A stretch of DNA of 8,860 nucleotides from Candidatus Sumerlaeota bacterium (GTDB taxonomy: Bacteria > Sumerlaeota > Sumerlaeia > MWCT01): assembly GCA_026398545.1 (NCBI GenBank), contig JAPLSR010000254.1, forward strand, positions 1 through 8,860, written 5' to 3'. This document shows, in pieces, positions 7,446 to 8,860 of this stretch; position 1 is the stretch's first letter; every line of letters begins with the position of its first letter. The notes beneath the pieces were generated by a model, which worked only from the letters and a program-made list of their open reading frames with translations, had not been told where the DNA came from and ran no database searches. Position numbers and translations under genes: made by a program.

Positions 7446-7473
7446 GGTTATCGGCTTTAACCAGTTTTGTTTT
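7446..7473 (+). terminator. Weak candidate intrinsic terminator after the aminotransferase gene
   Basis: Directly after the TAG stop, GGTTA (7446-7450) pairs with TAACC (7458-7462) around a 7-base loop. It is followed by two runs of four T (7465-7468 and 7470-7473). The stem is only 5 bp and AT-rich, so termination may be inefficient or the pairing may be chance. Confidence 0.3.
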
Positions 7474-7478
7474 GCTTG

Positions 7479-7504
7479 ACGCATGAGGCGCGCATCATTA
7501 GCGT
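7479..7504 (+). promoter_or_regulatory. Imperfect inverted repeat in the carB leader
   Basis: ACGC (7479-7482) pairs with GCGT (7501-7504), and just inside ATGA (7483-7486) pairs with TCAT (7495-7498), with TA at 7499-7500 bulged and an 8-base GC-rich loop. It overlaps TTGACG at 7476-7481, a five-of-six -35-like hexamer, which would place it over a carB promoter. CATAAT at 7508-7513 is -10-like but not well spaced from that hexamer. An operator, leader hairpin or chance pairing are all possible. Confidence 0.2.
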
Positions 7505-7546
7505 TCCCATAATAATTTTGAATAATATCTCCACCGAGGACATTTT

Positions 7547-8860
7547 GTGCCGAAGCGAACGGATATAAAGAAGATTCTCGTCATTGGCTCGGGTCCAATA
7601 ATCATTGGGCAGGCGTGCGAGTTTGATTATTCCGGCACGCAGGGGTGCAAGGCGCTCCGCGAAGAGGGCTATCAGGTCATCCTCATCAACTCTAACCCCG
7701 CCACCATCATGACTGACCCGCAGTTCGGCGACCGCACATATATTGAGCCGCTGACCCTTGAATTTGCCCGCGAGATTATCAAGAAGGAGCGCCCCGACGC
7801 CCTCCTGCCCACACTCGGTGGTCAGACAGGATTGAACCTCGCTATGGAACTCCATAATTCCGGCGTGCTTGAGGAATTCAGCGTCCAGATGATAGGCGCT
7901 AACGCCGAGGTTATCAAGCGCGCCGAAGACCGTTATTATTTCAAGGAGACGATGCTTAAAATAAGCGTGGACGTCCCCCGCAGTGGATTCGCTTACAGCC
8001 TTGCTGAGGCGCTTGCCATTGTTGAAAAAATCGGGTTTCCCGTTATCATCCGCCCCTCATACACCCTCGGCGGGACAGGTAGCGGCATTGCCTTTAACAT
8101 TGAGGAATATACGGAGGCGGTAAAACACGGACTCGCCCTTTCGCCCATCTCTGAGGTTATGATTGAGGAATCACTCCTCGGCTGGAAGGAGTTTGAGCTG
8201 GAGGTGATGCGGGATTGCGCCGACAACTTTGTTGTCATCTGCTCCATTGAAAACCTTGACCCCATGGGCGTCCATACGGGCGATTCCATCACTGTGGCGC
8301 CTGCCCAGACCCTGACCGACAAGGAATATCAGGAGATGCGGGACGATGCCCGAAAAATCATCTGCGCTATCGGAGTTGACACAGGCGGCTCCAACATCCA
8401 GTTTGCCGTGAATCCGCAGACCGGTCGCCGTGTGGCAATTGAGATGAACCCGCGTGTCTCACGCTCATCCGCGCTTGCCTCCAAGGCAACCGGTTTTCCC
8501 ATTGCCAGGATTGCCGCCAAGCTCGCCGTCGGATACCGTCTTGATGAACTCCCCAATGACATCACAAAAAAGACCCCAGCCTGTTTTGAGCCAACTATTG
8601 ATTACTGCGTAGTCAAGATTCCCCGCTTCGCCTTTGAGAAATTCCCTGGCGCGCAGGCAATCCTTGGAACACAGATGAAATCCGTTGGTGAGACAATGGC
8701 AATTGGCCGCACCTTCAAAGAGGCATTGCAGAAGGGGATGCGGGGACTTGAGACGGGGCGTTATGGGCTTGGCGGCGATGGGAAAAGCACATACATCCGC
8801 ACTGAACTTCTGCAAAGACTCCGCACGCCCAATCCGGAGCGAATCCTCTACGTCAAGGAC
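7547..8860 (+). CDS. carB: Carbamoyl-phosphate synthase large subunit, N-terminal 438 residues (runs off right edge)
   Basis: With the small glutaminase subunit CarA it makes carbamoyl phosphate from bicarbonate, glutamine-derived ammonia and two ATP, for pyrimidine and arginine synthesis. The visible part is the carboxyphosphate-forming ATP-grasp half and the first residues of the oligomerisation domain. It begins MPKRTDIKKILVIGSGPIII, nearly identical to the classical CarB N-terminus, which fixes the GTG start at 7547 even though GTG is the less common codon; GAGGA at 7535-7539 is its ribosome binding site. Key residues include Arg129 and Arg169 (ATP contacts), the loop GGTGSGIA (175-182, where many CarB proteins have GGTGGGIA), GWKEFELEV, GDSITVAPAQTLTD and the metal-binding EMNPRVSRSSALASKATGFP block. 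Family length is about 1070 residues, so the carbamate-phosphorylating half and allosteric domain lie beyond the window. carA is not upstream, so the two subunit genes are not in the usual carA-carB order. Confidence 0.97.
   Translation, partial: MPKRTDIKKILVIGSGPIIIGQACEFDYSGTQGCKALREEGYQVILINSNPATIMTDPQFGDRTYIEPLTLEFAREIIKKERPDALLPTLGGQTGLNLAMELHNSGVLEEFSVQMIGANAEVIKRAEDRYYFKETMLKISVDVPRSGFAYSLAEALAIVEKIGFPVIIRPSYTLGGTGSGIAFNIEEYTEAVKHGLALSPISEVMIEESLLGWKEFELEVMRDCADNFVVICSIENLDPMGVHTGDSITVAPAQTLTDKEYQEMRDDARKIICAIGVDTGGSNIQFAVNPQTGRRVAIEMNPRVSRSSALASKATGFPIARIAAKLAVGYRLDELPNDITKKTPACFEPTIDYCVVKIPRFAFEKFPGAQAILGTQMKSVGETMAIGRTFKEALQKGMRGLETGRYGLGGDGKSTYIRTELLQRLRTPNPERILYVKD

Noticed and set aside
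7457..7855. A 132-codon minus-strand frame spanning the carB leader and the carB start
   Set aside because: Most of it is antisense to the highly conserved CarB N-terminus, and no domain is visible.

Overview
The window is an ordinary bacterial chromosomal segment of housekeeping genes, densely packed, with moderate GC content. I see no mobile element, CRISPR array, tRNA or rRNA gene, phage gene or toxin/defence module. The best taxonomic hint is the greA gene. It encodes a roughly 740-residue protein with a GreA module only at its C-terminus, a long-form architecture I know from Chlamydiae and some other lineages, including spirochaetes. This suggests, at low confidence, a PVC-related or other deep-branching uncultured bacterium. 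GTG starts (carB, probably lipA) and a lean layout agree with this but do not prove it.

Left part, minus strand (1-2687): long-form greA is followed 35 bases downstream by rpe (ribulose-phosphate 3-epimerase), which runs off the left edge. They look like one operon transcribed leftwards from a promoter in the gap 2688-2853. That gap separates it from the rightward genes.

Right part, plus strand (2854-8860): lipA (lipoyl synthase), a PfkB-family sugar/nucleoside kinase of unassigned substrate, and a secreted two-domain endonuclease/exonuclease/phosphatase (EEP) protein form a tight cluster. lipA and the kinase are 2 bases apart, and the kinase and the EEP gene overlap by 29 bases. After 110 bases comes a class I/II PLP-dependent aminotransferase. 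After a further 101 bases comes carB (carbamoyl-phosphate synthase large subunit), which runs off the right edge with 438 of about 1070 residues present.

How the genes fit together: lipoylation (lipA), pentose-phosphate interconversion (rpe), amino-acid transamination and carbamoyl-phosphate synthesis for pyrimidines and arginine are separate core functions, and RNA polymerase backtrack rescue (greA) stands apart from metabolism. The least understood genes are the PfkB kinase and the secreted EEP protein overlapping it. The rest is conventional. I did not find a convincing new biological system here, and the findings below are modest leads.
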